Positions 1 through 8,665 of a stretch of 64,000 bases of DNA are shown here, one piece after another (the first letter of the stretch is position 1; every line of letters begins with the position of its first letter). This stretch comes from Rhodococcus yananensis. GTDB lineage: Bacteria; Actinomycetota; Actinomycetes; Mycobacteriales; Mycobacteriaceae. The stretch covers positions 43,768-107,767 of the forward strand of contig NZ_JAIYEP010000005.1 in assembly GCF_020515525.1 (NCBI RefSeq), read 5' to 3'. The notes under the pieces are model-generated. The model made no database searches, was not told the DNA's origin, and saw nothing but the letters and a program-made list of their open reading frames with translations. The position numbers were made by a program, and so were the translations under genes.

Positions 1-107
1 ACATCATCGACGGGAAGGTCACTCACGTGACCGTGTTCTTCGCCGACGACACCGTCGCGTTGTTCGAGCGGTTCGGGCTTCCGGAGGTACCGGAAGCCCG
101 AACCTGA
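1..107 (+). CDS. C-terminal end of a small protein, possibly SnoaL/NTF2-like
   Basis: Only the last 34 codons are in the window, read from base 3 to a TGA at 105-107. The tail (IDGKVTHVTVFFADDTVALFERF) has the alternating hydrophobic pattern of the last strand of SnoaL/NTF2-fold proteins, whose ends often read 'DGKI..v..f.D...l..rlG'. The fold is an inference from one strand, and no active-site residue is visible. The start lies outside the window. Confidence 0.45.
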   Translation, partial: IIDGKVTHVTVFFADDTVALFERFGLPEVPEART

Positions 108-130
108 CACCCCGAATCCGGCGCGCGGAC

Positions 131-607
131 TCATGCCTGGGTGGCGGTGGCACCCTCGGAGTTCCCTGCCTCGGATTCCCACGCCTTCGTCGCGGCGGCG
201 ACGTCCATCCACATCACTTCCCACACGTGCCGGTCGAGGTCACGGAACGCGCGGCCGTGCGAGTACTCGCTCATCTCCGCGTTCGCCTTCCGCGCGCCCT
301 CGGTGACCCATTCGCTGCCGCCGGCGGCGATCGCGGCGTCGACGAGTTCGTCGACGGCCTCGCGGCTGTCGGCGGACACACACAGCAGCGTCTCGCGGGC
401 GCGGGTGGTGTCGCAGATGTCGTCGTTGATGAAGTCGCGGAAACGCGGCTTCTCCAACAGCATCACGTACGTCCGGTCGTTGATCTCGAGGCACGCGGTG
501 TTCTCGTCGCAGAACGTCTCGTCGAAGGTGAATCCGAGCTTGTCGAAGAACGCGCGTGCCGCGGCGACGTTCTCGACGGCCATGTTGACGAACAGCATTC
601 GGGACAT
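131..607 (-). CDS. VOC-family (glyoxalase/bleomycin-resistance fold) protein
   Basis: This 158-residue protein opens with MSRMLFVNMAVENVAAARAF, the first beta-alpha unit typical of vicinal-oxygen-chelate proteins. It continues with FFDKLGF near residues 20-26 and ends with a DLDRHVWEVMWMD block, which matches the usual 'DPDGn.wel' metal-side strand. Members bind a divalent metal and act as glyoxalases, dioxygenases or resistance proteins; this subgroup (extradiol dioxygenase/PhnB-like) is usually uncharacterised. It appears monocistronic. The final 20 residues are a low-complexity Ala/Thr/Glu tail. The substrate cannot be told from sequence. Confidence 0.8.
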   Translation of the reverse strand: MSRMLFVNMAVENVAAARAFFDKLGFTFDETFCDENTACLEINDRTYVMLLEKPRFRDFINDDICDTTRARETLLCVSADSREAVDELVDAAIAAGGSEWVTEGARKANAEMSEYSHGRAFRDLDRHVWEVMWMDVAAATKAWESEAGNSEGATATQA

Positions 608-686
608 GTCGGTCTCCCTGTGATCGGTGTACGGCTGTCACGGGATACAGACCGCCCGACCGCGCAGAACTCATCGCGGTCGGCGA

Positions 687-1223
687 TCAGGTTCGTGCGA
701 GCACCCACACCGGTCCGGTGATCAGCCAGATCACGGTGACGACACCGAGCATCGGGAACACCGACTCGAGTGCCGCGCTCTGCGTGTCGTCCGCGACGGT
801 CGCGCCGAGCCCCAGGATCACCGCACCGCTGATTCCGGCGGCGATCAGCCACTGTCCGAAACTGCGGCACTCGTTCCGGAACGCCTCGGGGCCGTCCTTG
901 GGCGCGGGAACGGGTTTCTCACCACCGGCGAACAGGTATGCGACGCGGCGGTCCGCCCAGCGGACGACGCTCGGCCCGAACGCGACACTCACCCCCAGAT
1001 AGACGCCGGCGATCCGGTGGATGTGGCCGACCTCGCTCCCCCGGTGCAGGTCCATCGCCACCGCGACGAGCAGCACGATGTCGATCAACGGGATGAGTGC
1101 GAGCACCACGGCACCCGGTCTCGGCAGATGCAGCGGATAGCGGAGGAGGAGACCGAGCGCGAGGGCGATCCAGAAACCGATCTCGCTCGCGATGATGAAC
1201 GCGGTGATGTGGCTGTCGAACAT
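687..1223 (-). CDS. Five-helix integral membrane protein of unknown function
   Basis: The 178-residue product starts at the ATG complementary to 1221-1223 (MFDSHITAFII). Longer upstream frames are arginine-rich and look non-coding. Hydrophobic stretches near residues 8-28, 37-58, 72-88, 124-144 and 155-175 predict five membrane helices, with a charged loop (GGEKPVPAPKDGPEAF) between helices 3 and 4. I do not recognise the family. It is divergent from the two-component system at 1331, with about 107 bp between the starts, so the two may share a control region. No motif suggests transport or enzymatic activity. Confidence 0.7.
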   Translation of the reverse strand: MFDSHITAFIIASEIGFWIALALGLLLRYPLHLPRPGAVVLALIPLIDIVLLVAVAMDLHRGSEVGHIHRIAGVYLGVSVAFGPSVVRWADRRVAYLFAGGEKPVPAPKDGPEAFRNECRSFGQWLIAAGISGAVILGLGATVADDTQSAALESVFPMLGVVTVIWLITGPVWVLART

Positions 1224-1330
1224 GCTTCGAGGGTGGCCCGGCGACGATCGTCGGCGCGTCCGCCGTACGGGTGGCGCGGCGTCATCACTTCGGACGACGT
1301 CCGGCGTCGGAACCCGCCCCCTGTGGTCGA

Positions 1331-2515
1331 ATGGCGTCTGTGCTCGACCGTTGCGCCCCGTTCCTGATCGCGCTCGCGTACTTCGCGTGCGGGATCGTGT
1401 TGTACTCCCTGGACCTGGCGCAACTGGTCTACGACGACGACATCGGCCCGTCCACGCGGGTGCGGGTGCTCGTCCTCGCCGCGACGTGCCTGCCGATCCT
1501 GTTGCGCCGCTCGCACCCCCTGCTCGGTCTGGCGCTGGCGTCCGTTCCCGTCGCCGTCGACGCGGCACTGGGAGTGTCGCTGCCGGTGTGGCTCGCGTAC
1601 GGCGACCTGCTGTTCGCCGCGACCCTGTACGGCAGTGCCCGACTGAGCGTCGTGCTCGAACGCGCACCGATCGTGCCGGTCCTGCTGCTCGCTGTCGGTA
1701 TCGGCGTCGCCCTGGACGATCTGCGGGTCGGGGTGTTCGTCGCCGCGATGGGCGCGTTGCTGGTGATGCTGCCGATCTGGTGGGGCCGGTCGGTTCGGAC
1801 GCATCGCGAAGCGGCCGACACCGAACGCGCCAAGGCCCGCGCACTGGCGCGTGTCGCCGAGCTCGATCGCGCGTCGGCGGTCACCGCCGAACGGCAACGT
1901 CTCGCACGGGATCTGCACGACATCGTCGCCGGGCACCTGTCGGCCATCGCGATCCAGAGCGAAGCAGCGTTGCGGCTCGGCGACAGCAACCCGGAAAAAG
2001 CCGTGACCGTCCTCGAATCGGTGCGGTCGAACAGTGTGGAGGCGTTGCGGGAGATGCAGACGATGGTGGCGTTGCTGCGCAGCGACGGCGGTGATCGAAC
2101 CGACGACGACGCCGCGACCGCGGGGCGCCTCGCCAACCTGTCGGTGCTCGTCGCCTCCGCCGAGGCGAGCGGCACACCCGTCACGGTGGACACCGTCGAC
2201 CTGCCCGGAATGGACGCGGACGTCGACGTCACCGCGTACCGCATCATCCAGGAATCCCTGACGAACGCCACGAAACACGCACCGGGGCAGGCCGTCCACA
2301 TCGCGCTGCGGGTCGACGGCCGGGAACTGACGATCTCGGTGACGAACCCGCTCGGCGCCGACACCCCCACCGACGACGCGGTGGGGCACGGCCTGCGCAA
2401 CATCGTCGACCGAGCCGCCGTCGTCGGTGGCCGGGCCCGCTCCGCCGCGACGGACGGGCTGTGGCGGACGGAAGCCCACCTTCCGATCAGGAACGGAACC
2501 GGAGACCCCTCGTGA
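1331..2515 (+). CDS. Sensor histidine kinase, NarL/DesK type (HisKA_3)
   Basis: The 394-residue kinase has about six N-terminal membrane helices (roughly residues 10-155), a charged helical linker, then the HisKA_3 dimerisation box RQRLARDLHDIVAGHLSAI with the phospho-accepting His196. A HATPase_c domain follows, with the N-box ESLTNATKHAPG and a G-rich VGHGLRNIVDRA segment. It would autophosphorylate and pass phosphate to the response regulator that overlaps its 3' end. The ATG at 1331 was chosen because the earlier in-frame start adds an Arg-rich leader before the first membrane helix. There is no periplasmic sensor domain, so the signal is likely sensed in or at the membrane. Confidence 0.9.
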   Translation: MASVLDRCAPFLIALAYFACGIVLYSLDLAQLVYDDDIGPSTRVRVLVLAATCLPILLRRSHPLLGLALASVPVAVDAALGVSLPVWLAYGDLLFAATLYGSARLSVVLERAPIVPVLLLAVGIGVALDDLRVGVFVAAMGALLVMLPIWWGRSVRTHREAADTERAKARALARVAELDRASAVTAERQRLARDLHDIVAGHLSAIAIQSEAALRLGDSNPEKAVTVLESVRSNSVEALREMQTMVALLRSDGGDRTDDDAATAGRLANLSVLVASAEASGTPVTVDTVDLPGMDADVDVTAYRIIQESLTNATKHAPGQAVHIALRVDGRELTISVTNPLGADTPTDDAVGHGLRNIVDRAAVVGGRARSAATDGLWRTEAHLPIRNGTGDPS

Positions 2516-3153
2516 CCATCACCGTGTTGCTCGCCGACGATCACGCCGCCATCCGCAGCGGCCTGCGCATGATCCTCGAATCCGATCCCGACATCGAGGT
2601 GGTCGGCGAGGCCGCCGACGGCGCCGTCGCCGTCGCTCAGGTCCGCGCACTGAAACCCGACGTGGTGCTCATGGACATCCGTATGCCCCACACCGACGGG
2701 ATCGCCGCGACCCGCGCGATCGTCGCGGAGACCGGCAGCCGCGTACTGGTCCTCACCAGTTTCGAGATCGACGAGTACGTCTTCGGGAGCCTGCGGGCCG
2801 GCGCCGGCGGGTATCTGCTGAAGACTGCCTCGGCCGACGATCTGCTGCGCGCGGTGCGCTCGGTCCACGCCGGTGACGGGGTGCTCGCCCCGGAGGTGAC
2901 CCGCACCGTCATCGGCACCTTCGCGACGGAACAGGACCGCCCACCGGCCACGCCGGTGCCGGGGCTGGACACGCTCACCGGCCGGGAACGCGAGGTGTTC
3001 GACTGCATCGGGGAGGGGCTGTCGAACCGGCAGATCGCGACGCGACTCGGGGTGGGTGAGACGACCGTGAAGACGCACGTCGCTCGGGTCCTGCACAAAC
3101 TGGGCCTGCAGTCGCGGATCCAGGCCGCCATTCTGGCGCACGAGGCGCGGTGA
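2512..3153 (+). CDS. Response regulator, NarL/FixJ family
   Basis: The start is the GTG at 2512, which overlaps the kinase stop codon (GTGA), so the two are translationally coupled. Residues 1-120 form a receiver domain (VLLADDH acidic pocket, phospho-acceptor Asp55 in VVLMDIRMPHTDG, conserved Lys in LLKTASADDL). The C-terminal 65 residues are a LuxR-type helix-turn-helix (LTGREREVFDCIGEGLSNRQ, then TTVKTHVARVLHKLG). It should bind DNA when phosphorylated by the upstream kinase. The regulon is unknown; the divergent membrane-protein gene at 687-1223 is a reasonable first candidate. Confidence 0.93.
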   Translation: MTITVLLADDHAAIRSGLRMILESDPDIEVVGEAADGAVAVAQVRALKPDVVLMDIRMPHTDGIAATRAIVAETGSRVLVLTSFEIDEYVFGSLRAGAGGYLLKTASADDLLRAVRSVHAGDGVLAPEVTRTVIGTFATEQDRPPATPVPGLDTLTGREREVFDCIGEGLSNRQIATRLGVGETTVKTHVARVLHKLGLQSRIQAAILAHEAR

Positions 3154-3165
3154 TAGGCATAGTCC

Positions 3166-4086
3166 ATGAGGACCGAGATCACCCGCCCGCTCGACCGCCC
3201 GTCCCTGTTCACCGGCGTCGGCGTCGACGTCACCGGCAACGGCACGATCACCGTCACCCAGCCGGTGGGGCCCCGGTTCTACGACCACCGCGGTCGCACC
3301 ACCATCGGGTCGATGGGTGTGCTCACCGACATCGCGGTCGGCTATCCCGCCGGACTCGCCCGCCAACTCGCCACCGGAATCCACACGCAGGGCGTGCTCG
3401 CGCAGCTCAGCGCCTCCACCGCGGACACCTTCCCGCAGACCGGTTCGGTGTCGGGTACGGCCCGCAGCCTCCACTTCGACGACGCGGTCGGGTTGTCCGC
3501 CGCCGAGATCCGCGACGACGACGGCCGACTCGTCCTGCACCTGACCGGGCGATCGATGGTCGTGGGCCGCGTGCCCGTCGACGCCGCGACCGCGCAGCCC
3601 GCGGAGCAACGGTCCGTGCCCGAGCCCGAAGCGTGGGCCGACTCCGACCTGCTCGCGTCGAGATCGGGTCTCGACATCGTCGCGGGGATCGCCGACGGCT
3701 CGATCCCGCGGGGTCCGCTCGCCGGGGTCCTCGGTATGCGGGTGGACGCGGCCGCACGCGGCACGATCGAGGGTGCGCTCGCGCCCGCCGAGTGGACGGC
3801 CAATCCGATCGGGTCGATCCAGGGCGGGGTGCTCGTGTCGATCGTCGACGTCGCCTCGTCGCTCGCCGCGCAGACCCTCACCGCGCCGGGTCAGGAGTAC
3901 CGGACGCTGCAGTTGACCGTCGACTACCTGCGGTCCCCCGCCGTTCCGGGCCCGGACGTGCTGGTCCGTTCGAAGGTCACCCGGGCGGGCCGTCGCCTGG
4001 CGTCGGTGGACACCGCGCTCACCGCGGCCGACGGCACCGTGTTCGTGCGGGCATCGACGAGCGTGCAGCTGATGGCCGCTGCGTGA
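3166..4086 (+). CDS. Double hot-dog thioesterase (PaaI-like)
   Basis: This 306-residue protein carries two hot-dog-like halves. The first is near residues 40-140 (GRTTIGSMGVLTDIAVGYPA). The second, near residues 190-300, contains NPIGSIQGGVLVSIVDVASS, the PaaI/4HBT-type active-site helix region. Such proteins hydrolyse acyl-CoA thioesters. It starts 12 bp after the response-regulator stop and may be co-transcribed with the two-component pair. The first half lacks a clear catalytic Asp/Glu signature and may be structural. Substrate unknown. Confidence 0.75.
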   Translation: MRTEITRPLDRPSLFTGVGVDVTGNGTITVTQPVGPRFYDHRGRTTIGSMGVLTDIAVGYPAGLARQLATGIHTQGVLAQLSASTADTFPQTGSVSGTARSLHFDDAVGLSAAEIRDDDGRLVLHLTGRSMVVGRVPVDAATAQPAEQRSVPEPEAWADSDLLASRSGLDIVAGIADGSIPRGPLAGVLGMRVDAAARGTIEGALAPAEWTANPIGSIQGGVLVSIVDVASSLAAQTLTAPGQEYRTLQLTVDYLRSPAVPGPDVLVRSKVTRAGRRLASVDTALTAADGTVFVRASTSVQLMAAA

Positions 4087-4119
4087 GCTGACATCCACTG
4101 CGTGACGGGGTGCCGCGGA

Positions 4120-5325
4120 TCAGATCCGTCGCGCCACCGACACCGCTGCCGCACCGAGCCGCGGGAACCGGCCGTCGGAGATCGTGGTGTACACGTTTCC
4201 TAGACGGTTGGTGACGAATGCGATGGACAGACCCGTCTCCGGGTCGCCGAACGCTCCGGACCCACCGAACCCGTAGTGCCCCACCGACGCGGTGGGCTGC
4301 CGGCGCATCGCGACCCAGCCCGGGTGGTAGCCGAGTCGCCAGTTCGCCCGGATCCCGATCACGTAGTCGTGACTGCGCGTCTGCACCTCGAGCAACTGAC
4401 GGACGGTGTCCTCGGACAGCAACTGCACGTCTCCGATGCGGCCGCGGCCGGCGAGCGCCGCGTACATGCGGGCGAGCGCGCGGGCGGTGAACACCCCGTT
4501 CCAGCCGGGCATCACCGCGTCGTGCGCCTGCGGGCTGCGCATCACCTCGTCGAATCCCTCGGCCATGCCCGCCTCGGCGAGACCACGCACACCCGGCAGC
4601 CGCGACAGCACACTGCTCGCGGCGTCCCACGGCGCGGGCAGGAAGTTGACCTTCGGGAACACCCGGGCGATGCGATGCCGCTGATCGACGGGAACCCGAT
4701 ACCAGAACTCGTCCTCGCCGAGGGGTTCGGCGATCTCGGTGCGGACGAGTTCCTCGAACGGAGTGCCCGTCACACGTGACGCGACCTCGGCGACGAGGTT
4801 TCCGTACGTGACGGCGTGGTAGCCGGGCCCGCGGAAGCGGCGGGGGTCGGGGGTGGCGGCGGCGAGCGCGGTCGCCACCTTCTGGGCGTCGAGCAATCCG
4901 AACCGGCCCGGGACGAGCCCCCGCGCCCGGTGCAGTCCCGCGCGGTGCGACATGAGGTGCCGCACGGTGATCCCGCCCTTCCCGGCGGCCGCGAACTCGG
5001 GCCAGTATTCGGCGACCGGTCGGTCGTAGGAGACGAGCCCGCGGTCGGCGAGGCGATGCAGCACCGTGCTGGCGACGCCCTTGCCGGTGGAGAACGACAG
5101 GGCGACCGTGTCGCGGGTCCAGTGGCGGTCCTTCGCGGCCCAGCCCGCCCAGATGTCGAGGACGGGCTCGCCGTGCAGATACGCGGCGAGGGCTCCGCCG
5201 CCCTGGCTCGGCTTGTGGAACATGCGGAAGAACTGGTCGGCGACAGGAAGGAATGCGGGGTCGACGAGCATCCGTGTGCACCCGTCGTCCTCGACCCCCA
5301 TCGTGTCGTCGTCGCTTGCCGTCAC
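4120..5325 (-). CDS. Serine hydrolase of the beta-lactamase/penicillin-binding fold (class C-like esterase)
   Basis: The 401-residue protein contains ALSFSTGKGVAST, the SxxK nucleophile/base motif of class C beta-lactamase-like esterases. Later come the HRAGLHR block, a YGNLVAEVA tyrosine segment and a C-terminal HYGFGGSGAFGD motif that fills the KTG-equivalent position. I chose the GTG at 5325 because GGAGG lies 9 bases upstream. Mycobacterial relatives (LpqK/EstB-like) are esterases rather than resistance enzymes. No signal peptide is visible, so it is probably cytoplasmic. A clear paralog lies at 23985-25235. Confidence 0.87.
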   Translation of the reverse strand: MTASDDDTMGVEDDGCTRMLVDPAFLPVADQFFRMFHKPSQGGGALAAYLHGEPVLDIWAGWAAKDRHWTRDTVALSFSTGKGVASTVLHRLADRGLVSYDRPVAEYWPEFAAAGKGGITVRHLMSHRAGLHRARGLVPGRFGLLDAQKVATALAAATPDPRRFRGPGYHAVTYGNLVAEVASRVTGTPFEELVRTEIAEPLGEDEFWYRVPVDQRHRIARVFPKVNFLPAPWDAASSVLSRLPGVRGLAEAGMAEGFDEVMRSPQAHDAVMPGWNGVFTARALARMYAALAGRGRIGDVQLLSEDTVRQLLEVQTRSHDYVIGIRANWRLGYHPGWVAMRRQPTASVGHYGFGGSGAFGDPETGLSIAFVTNRLGNVYTTISDGRFPRLGAAAVSVARRI

Positions 5326-5450
5326 GTCGTGATACCTCCGTACCCCGCGATTCCTCACAATCCGCCCCGATGGTAGGTGCGGGGTCGGTGTTCCGTGGGA
5401 GTTCGCCACGCGAGGGCATCATCGGGCGTTTCGGTGTAAGGATGGAACGC

Positions 5451-7421
5451 ATGACCACCTCGCACCGACCGGAGCTCCGATCCGGAATCGATCTCACCCA
5501 CGTCGACGAGGCCACGCGAGCCCAGGACGACCTGTTCGAGCACGTCAACGGTCGTTGGCTCGCCGAACACGAGATCCCGGCCGATCGCGCGCTCGACGGC
5601 GCTTTCCGCACCCTCGCCGACAAGGCCGAGGTCGACGTGCGCACCCTCATCGAGGAGGCCTCGGCATCGGGAGCGGCCGACGGCACCGACGCCCGCAAGA
5701 TCGGTGATCTGTTCGCGAGCTTCACCGACACGGACACCGTCGAGGCGGCGGGACTGACACCGATCGCCGACGAACTCGGCGCGATCGCGGACGCCGCCGA
5801 CCGCGGCGAGCTGGCCGCGGTCCTCGGCCGGTTGCAGCGCGTGGGCGTGCCGGGGGCGCTGGCCCACTATGTCGACACGGATTCGAAGAATTCACAGCGG
5901 TACCTGATGCACCTGGCGCAGGGTGGGCTCGGTCTTCCCGACGAGTCGTACTACCGGGAGGACGGCCATGCCGAGATCCGCGGCAAGTACGTCGCGCACA
6001 TGGGCCGCATGTTCGCTCTCGCCGGACTCGACCACGATCCGCAGCGTGTGCTGGCGCTCGAGACGAAACTGGCCGCCGGACACTGGGATGTCGTCAAGCG
6101 TCGCGACGCCGACCTGACCTACAACCTGGTCACCTTCGACGCCCTGGTCGCCGACCACGCCGGGTTCGACTGGTCGGGCTGGGTCACCGCGGCCGGTGCC
6201 GCCGTCGACCAGTGGGCCGAGGTCGTGGTGCGGCAACCGAGTTTCGTCGACACGTTCACCGCGTTGTGGACCCGGGAATCCCTCGACGACTGGAAGGCCT
6301 GGGCGGCGTGGCGGGTGCTGCGGGCCCGCGCGCCCTATCTGACCGAGGCGGTCGTCGAGGAGAACTTCGACTTCTACGGCCGCACCCTCACCGGTGCGCA
6401 GGAGATCCGGGAACGCTGGAAGCGCGGCGTGTCGCTCGTGGAGGATCTGCTGGGCGAAGCCGTCGGGAAACTGTATGTGGAAAGGCATTTCCCCGCGGAG
6501 GCGAAGGTCCGCATGCAGGTGCTCGTCGACAATCTCATCGAGGCGTACCGGCGGAGCATCACGAACCTGGAGTGGATGAGCCCGCAGACCAGGGCGGCCG
6601 CGCTGCGCAAACTCGACAGGTTCACCCCGAAGGTGGGGTATCCCGACAAGTGGCGGGACTACTCGGCGGTGACGGTGACCCGTGACGACCTCGTCGGCAA
6701 CTATCGCAGCGGGTACGCGGCCGAGTACGACCGGGAGCTGGCGAAGCTCGGTGGCCCCGTCGACCGCGACGAATGGTTCATGACTCCGCAGACGGTCAAC
6801 GCCTACTACAACCCGGGAATGAACGAGATCGTGTTCCCCGCAGCGATTCTGCAGCCGCCGTTCTTCGACCTGCACGCGGACGACGCCGCGAACTACGGCG
6901 GGATCGGTGCGGTGATCGGACACGAGATCGGGCACGGTTTCGACGACCAGGGTGCGAAGTACGACGGTGACGGCAATCTCGAGAACTGGTGGACGGATTC
7001 GGATCGCACCGAATTCGGCAAGCGCACGACCGCACTGATCGCCCAGTACGACGGATTCGAACCGAAGGCCCTTCCCGGTCACCGCGTCAACGGCAGCTTC
7101 ACGATCGGTGAGAACATCGGCGATCTCGGTGGACTGTCGATCGCGTTGACCGCGTACGAGATCGCGCTCGGCGGCGAGGAGGCTCCGGTCCTCGACGGCC
7201 TGACGGGGCTGCAGCGCGTGTTCTTCGGGTGGGCGCAGGTGTGGCGCACGAAGGTTCGCGACGAGGAGGCGCTACGACGCCTGACGGTCGATCCGCATTC
7301 GCCGCCGGAGTTCCGGTGCAACGGGGTGATCCGCAACATCGACGCGTTCTACGACGCGTTCGACGTCACCGCGGACGACGCCCTGTACCTCGCACCCGAG
7401 GAGCGCGTCAAGATCTGGTGA
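5451..7421 (+). CDS. M13-family zinc metallopeptidase (neprilysin/Zmp1-like)
   Basis: The start ATG at 5451 is preceded by AAGGA with 8-base spacing and gives 656 residues, near the size of mycobacterial Zmp1. The zinc site is complete: HEIGH beginning at His491 within VIGHEIGHGFDDQG, and the third ligand Glu554 in GENIGDLGG (ExxxD). NAYYNPGMNEIVFPAAIL is the conserved substrate-binding strand, and the chain ends in VKIW, the C-terminal Trp typical of M13. No signal peptide is visible; Zmp1 homologs are exported without a classical signal. It is divergent from the esterase gene and its stop codon lies inside a long palindrome. Confidence 0.92.
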   Translation: MTTSHRPELRSGIDLTHVDEATRAQDDLFEHVNGRWLAEHEIPADRALDGAFRTLADKAEVDVRTLIEEASASGAADGTDARKIGDLFASFTDTDTVEAAGLTPIADELGAIADAADRGELAAVLGRLQRVGVPGALAHYVDTDSKNSQRYLMHLAQGGLGLPDESYYREDGHAEIRGKYVAHMGRMFALAGLDHDPQRVLALETKLAAGHWDVVKRRDADLTYNLVTFDALVADHAGFDWSGWVTAAGAAVDQWAEVVVRQPSFVDTFTALWTRESLDDWKAWAAWRVLRARAPYLTEAVVEENFDFYGRTLTGAQEIRERWKRGVSLVEDLLGEAVGKLYVERHFPAEAKVRMQVLVDNLIEAYRRSITNLEWMSPQTRAAALRKLDRFTPKVGYPDKWRDYSAVTVTRDDLVGNYRSGYAAEYDRELAKLGGPVDRDEWFMTPQTVNAYYNPGMNEIVFPAAILQPPFFDLHADDAANYGGIGAVIGHEIGHGFDDQGAKYDGDGNLENWWTDSDRTEFGKRTTALIAQYDGFEPKALPGHRVNGSFTIGENIGDLGGLSIALTAYEIALGGEEAPVLDGLTGLQRVFFGWAQVWRTKVRDEEALRRLTVDPHSPPEFRCNGVIRNIDAFYDAFDVTADDALYLAPEERVKIW

Positions 7422-7468
7422 CCCGTGCGCACTTCTGGTAGTTCCCACTACCAGAAGTGCGCACGGGT
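7421..7468. terminator. Perfect 21-bp inverted repeat between convergent genes
   Basis: Bases 7421-7441 and 7448-7468 are exact reverse complements around a 6-base loop (TTCCCA). The left arm begins at the last base of the M13 peptidase stop codon. The right arm ends 9 bp before the M23 peptidase stop on the other strand. There is no T-run. Position and symmetry fit a bidirectional terminator or 3'-end stabiliser. Confidence 0.8.
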
Positions 7469-7477
7469 GGGGGTGCG

Positions 7478-8260
7478 TCAGGAGCGGTGTGCGCCCGGGA
7501 CCGGGATGCCCCGCGAGGCGAGCCACGGCGCCGGATCGATCTTGGTGCCGTCGGCGAGGTGCACCTCGTAGTGCAGGTGCGGTCCGGTCGACTGGCCGCG
7601 ATTGCCCATGGTGGCGATCTGCTCGCCGGCAGCGACCTGCTGGCCGACGAACACACTGAACTGGTCGACGTGTCCGTAGACACCGACGGTGCCGTCGTCC
7701 TGCTGGACGCGCACCCACAGACCGAAGCCCGACGCCGGTCCGGCCTCGATGACGGTGCCGTTCGTGACGGCGAGGATCGGGGTACCGATCGCGTTGGCGA
7801 TGTCGATTCCGAAGTGGTGCGTGCCCCAGCGGGCACCGTAACCGGACGTGAAGACCCCCGCGGCGGGGAACACCGACGCGGGACGGCGGGCCGCTTCCTC
7901 ACGGGCCGCCTGCTCGGCTTCCTCGTGGGCGATCCGCTCGGCCTCGGCGGCTGCCGCCGCAGCCTGTTCGGCGAGGCGCTGCTGCTCCCGTTCGGTGGCG
8001 CGGCGCAGTTTCTCCGCGTAGTCCGAGACGTCCATCCCCGGGATGGTCAGCACCTGCGGTGCCGTCGACAGCGCTTCGTCCGCGCCCGTCCACGACAGGC
8101 CCGCGGTGGCGCGCTCCCCGGTGGCGTGCGCGACCGTCGTTCCCGCAACGGTCACCGCCCCGGCGACGAGGACGACGGAGGCCCACTTGCCCAACCGGGC
8201 CGCGGACGGACGCCGACGTTCGGCTGCGTTCTGCTCGATGTTCCGGGATGTGGAAGACAA
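7478..8260 (-). CDS. Secreted M23-family peptidoglycan endopeptidase
   Basis: The 260-residue product begins at a TTG (8258-8260) with GCAAGGA 7 bases upstream. It has a membrane-anchor or signal segment near residues 25-47 (WASVVLVAGAVTVAGTTVAHA). A helical, probably coiled-coil stretch rich in Glu, Ala and Arg follows (about 80-125), then a LytM/M23 domain with the zinc ligands HFGIDIAN (HxxxD) and HLHYEV (HxH). M23 enzymes cut peptide cross-bridges in cell-wall peptidoglycan. Domain order matches actinobacterial division or elongation hydrolases. A dyad at 8310-8334 lies about 50 bp upstream. Confidence 0.92.
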   Translation of the reverse strand: MSSTSRNIEQNAAERRRPSAARLGKWASVVLVAGAVTVAGTTVAHATGERATAGLSWTGADEALSTAPQVLTIPGMDVSDYAEKLRRATEREQQRLAEQAAAAAAEAERIAHEEAEQAAREEAARRPASVFPAAGVFTSGYGARWGTHHFGIDIANAIGTPILAVTNGTVIEAGPASGFGLWVRVQQDDGTVGVYGHVDQFSVFVGQQVAAGEQIATMGNRGQSTGPHLHYEVHLADGTKIDPAPWLASRGIPVPGAHRS

Positions 8261-8309
8261 ATTCGATTCCTTGCCTGCTCGGCCCTCTCGGCCCGTACGA
8301 CCCAGTCGA

Positions 8310-8334
8310 TAACGAAAGGATCACGATTTCGTTA
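8310..8334. promoter_or_regulatory. Dyad TAACGAAA-N9-TTTCGTTA upstream of the M23 gene
   Basis: A perfect 8-bp inverted repeat lies about 50 bp before the TTG start of the M23 endopeptidase. Read on the minus strand it gives GTAACGAAATCGTGAT, which also looks like two imperfect GTnAC direct repeats 11 bases apart. Actinobacterial cell-wall hydrolase genes are often controlled by MtrA, which binds GTnAC-type direct repeats. Assignment to MtrA is an inference. Confidence 0.45.
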
Positions 8335-8502
8335 CAGACTACGTCTACCGCAGGCAACGGCGGCGTGTCGAATTGACACATTCTGATCAAGCACTCCTGA
8401 AATGCCCGAAATTCCGCCTCGTGAGTCACATGAGCACCGCAAGCCCGCACCAGCTCCGCGGTGGCACAGCGAAACGGTGGCCGAGGTCACCCACCGAGGT
8501 CC

Positions 8503-8665
8503 TCATGCGCGATTCATCACCTCGACGACCTTCCCGACGACGCGCGCACCCCGATGCGCCTCATGCACTCGCCGGTCACGACCCTCCCCGCCGAAGTCCG
8601 GAAACAACCCCGCACCCCCGACCGCGGTGGCGCCCGGGCCGATCTCATCCACGGCCCCGCCATGA
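8503..8665 (-). pseudogene. Possible internally deleted remnant of an alcohol dehydrogenase/quinone reductase gene
   Basis: Read on the minus strand this frame gives GAVDEIGPGATAVGG, resembling the N-terminal 'GvVdevGpGvt.v..GD' of medium-chain zinc dehydrogenases. About 25 residues later it gives VHEAHRGARVVGKVVEV, resembling their C-terminal 'AHr.l..g.v.GKvVl'. In an intact enzyme these segments lie some 200 residues apart. This suggests a large internal deletion, but the match is short and by eye, and chance coding bias of GC-rich DNA is a real alternative. Confidence 0.3.

Noticed and set aside
1429..4098. Very long open frame antisense to the two-component and thioesterase genes
   Set aside because: It is Arg/Gly/Pro-rich, has no recognisable domain, and lies opposite three genes with clear motifs. 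Such frames are expected in DNA of this GC content.
8261..8480. Possible ydaO-type (c-di-AMP) riboswitch before the M23 gene
   Set aside because: Such riboswitches often precede actinobacterial cell-wall hydrolase genes, but the conserved core blocks are not visible by eye in this leader.
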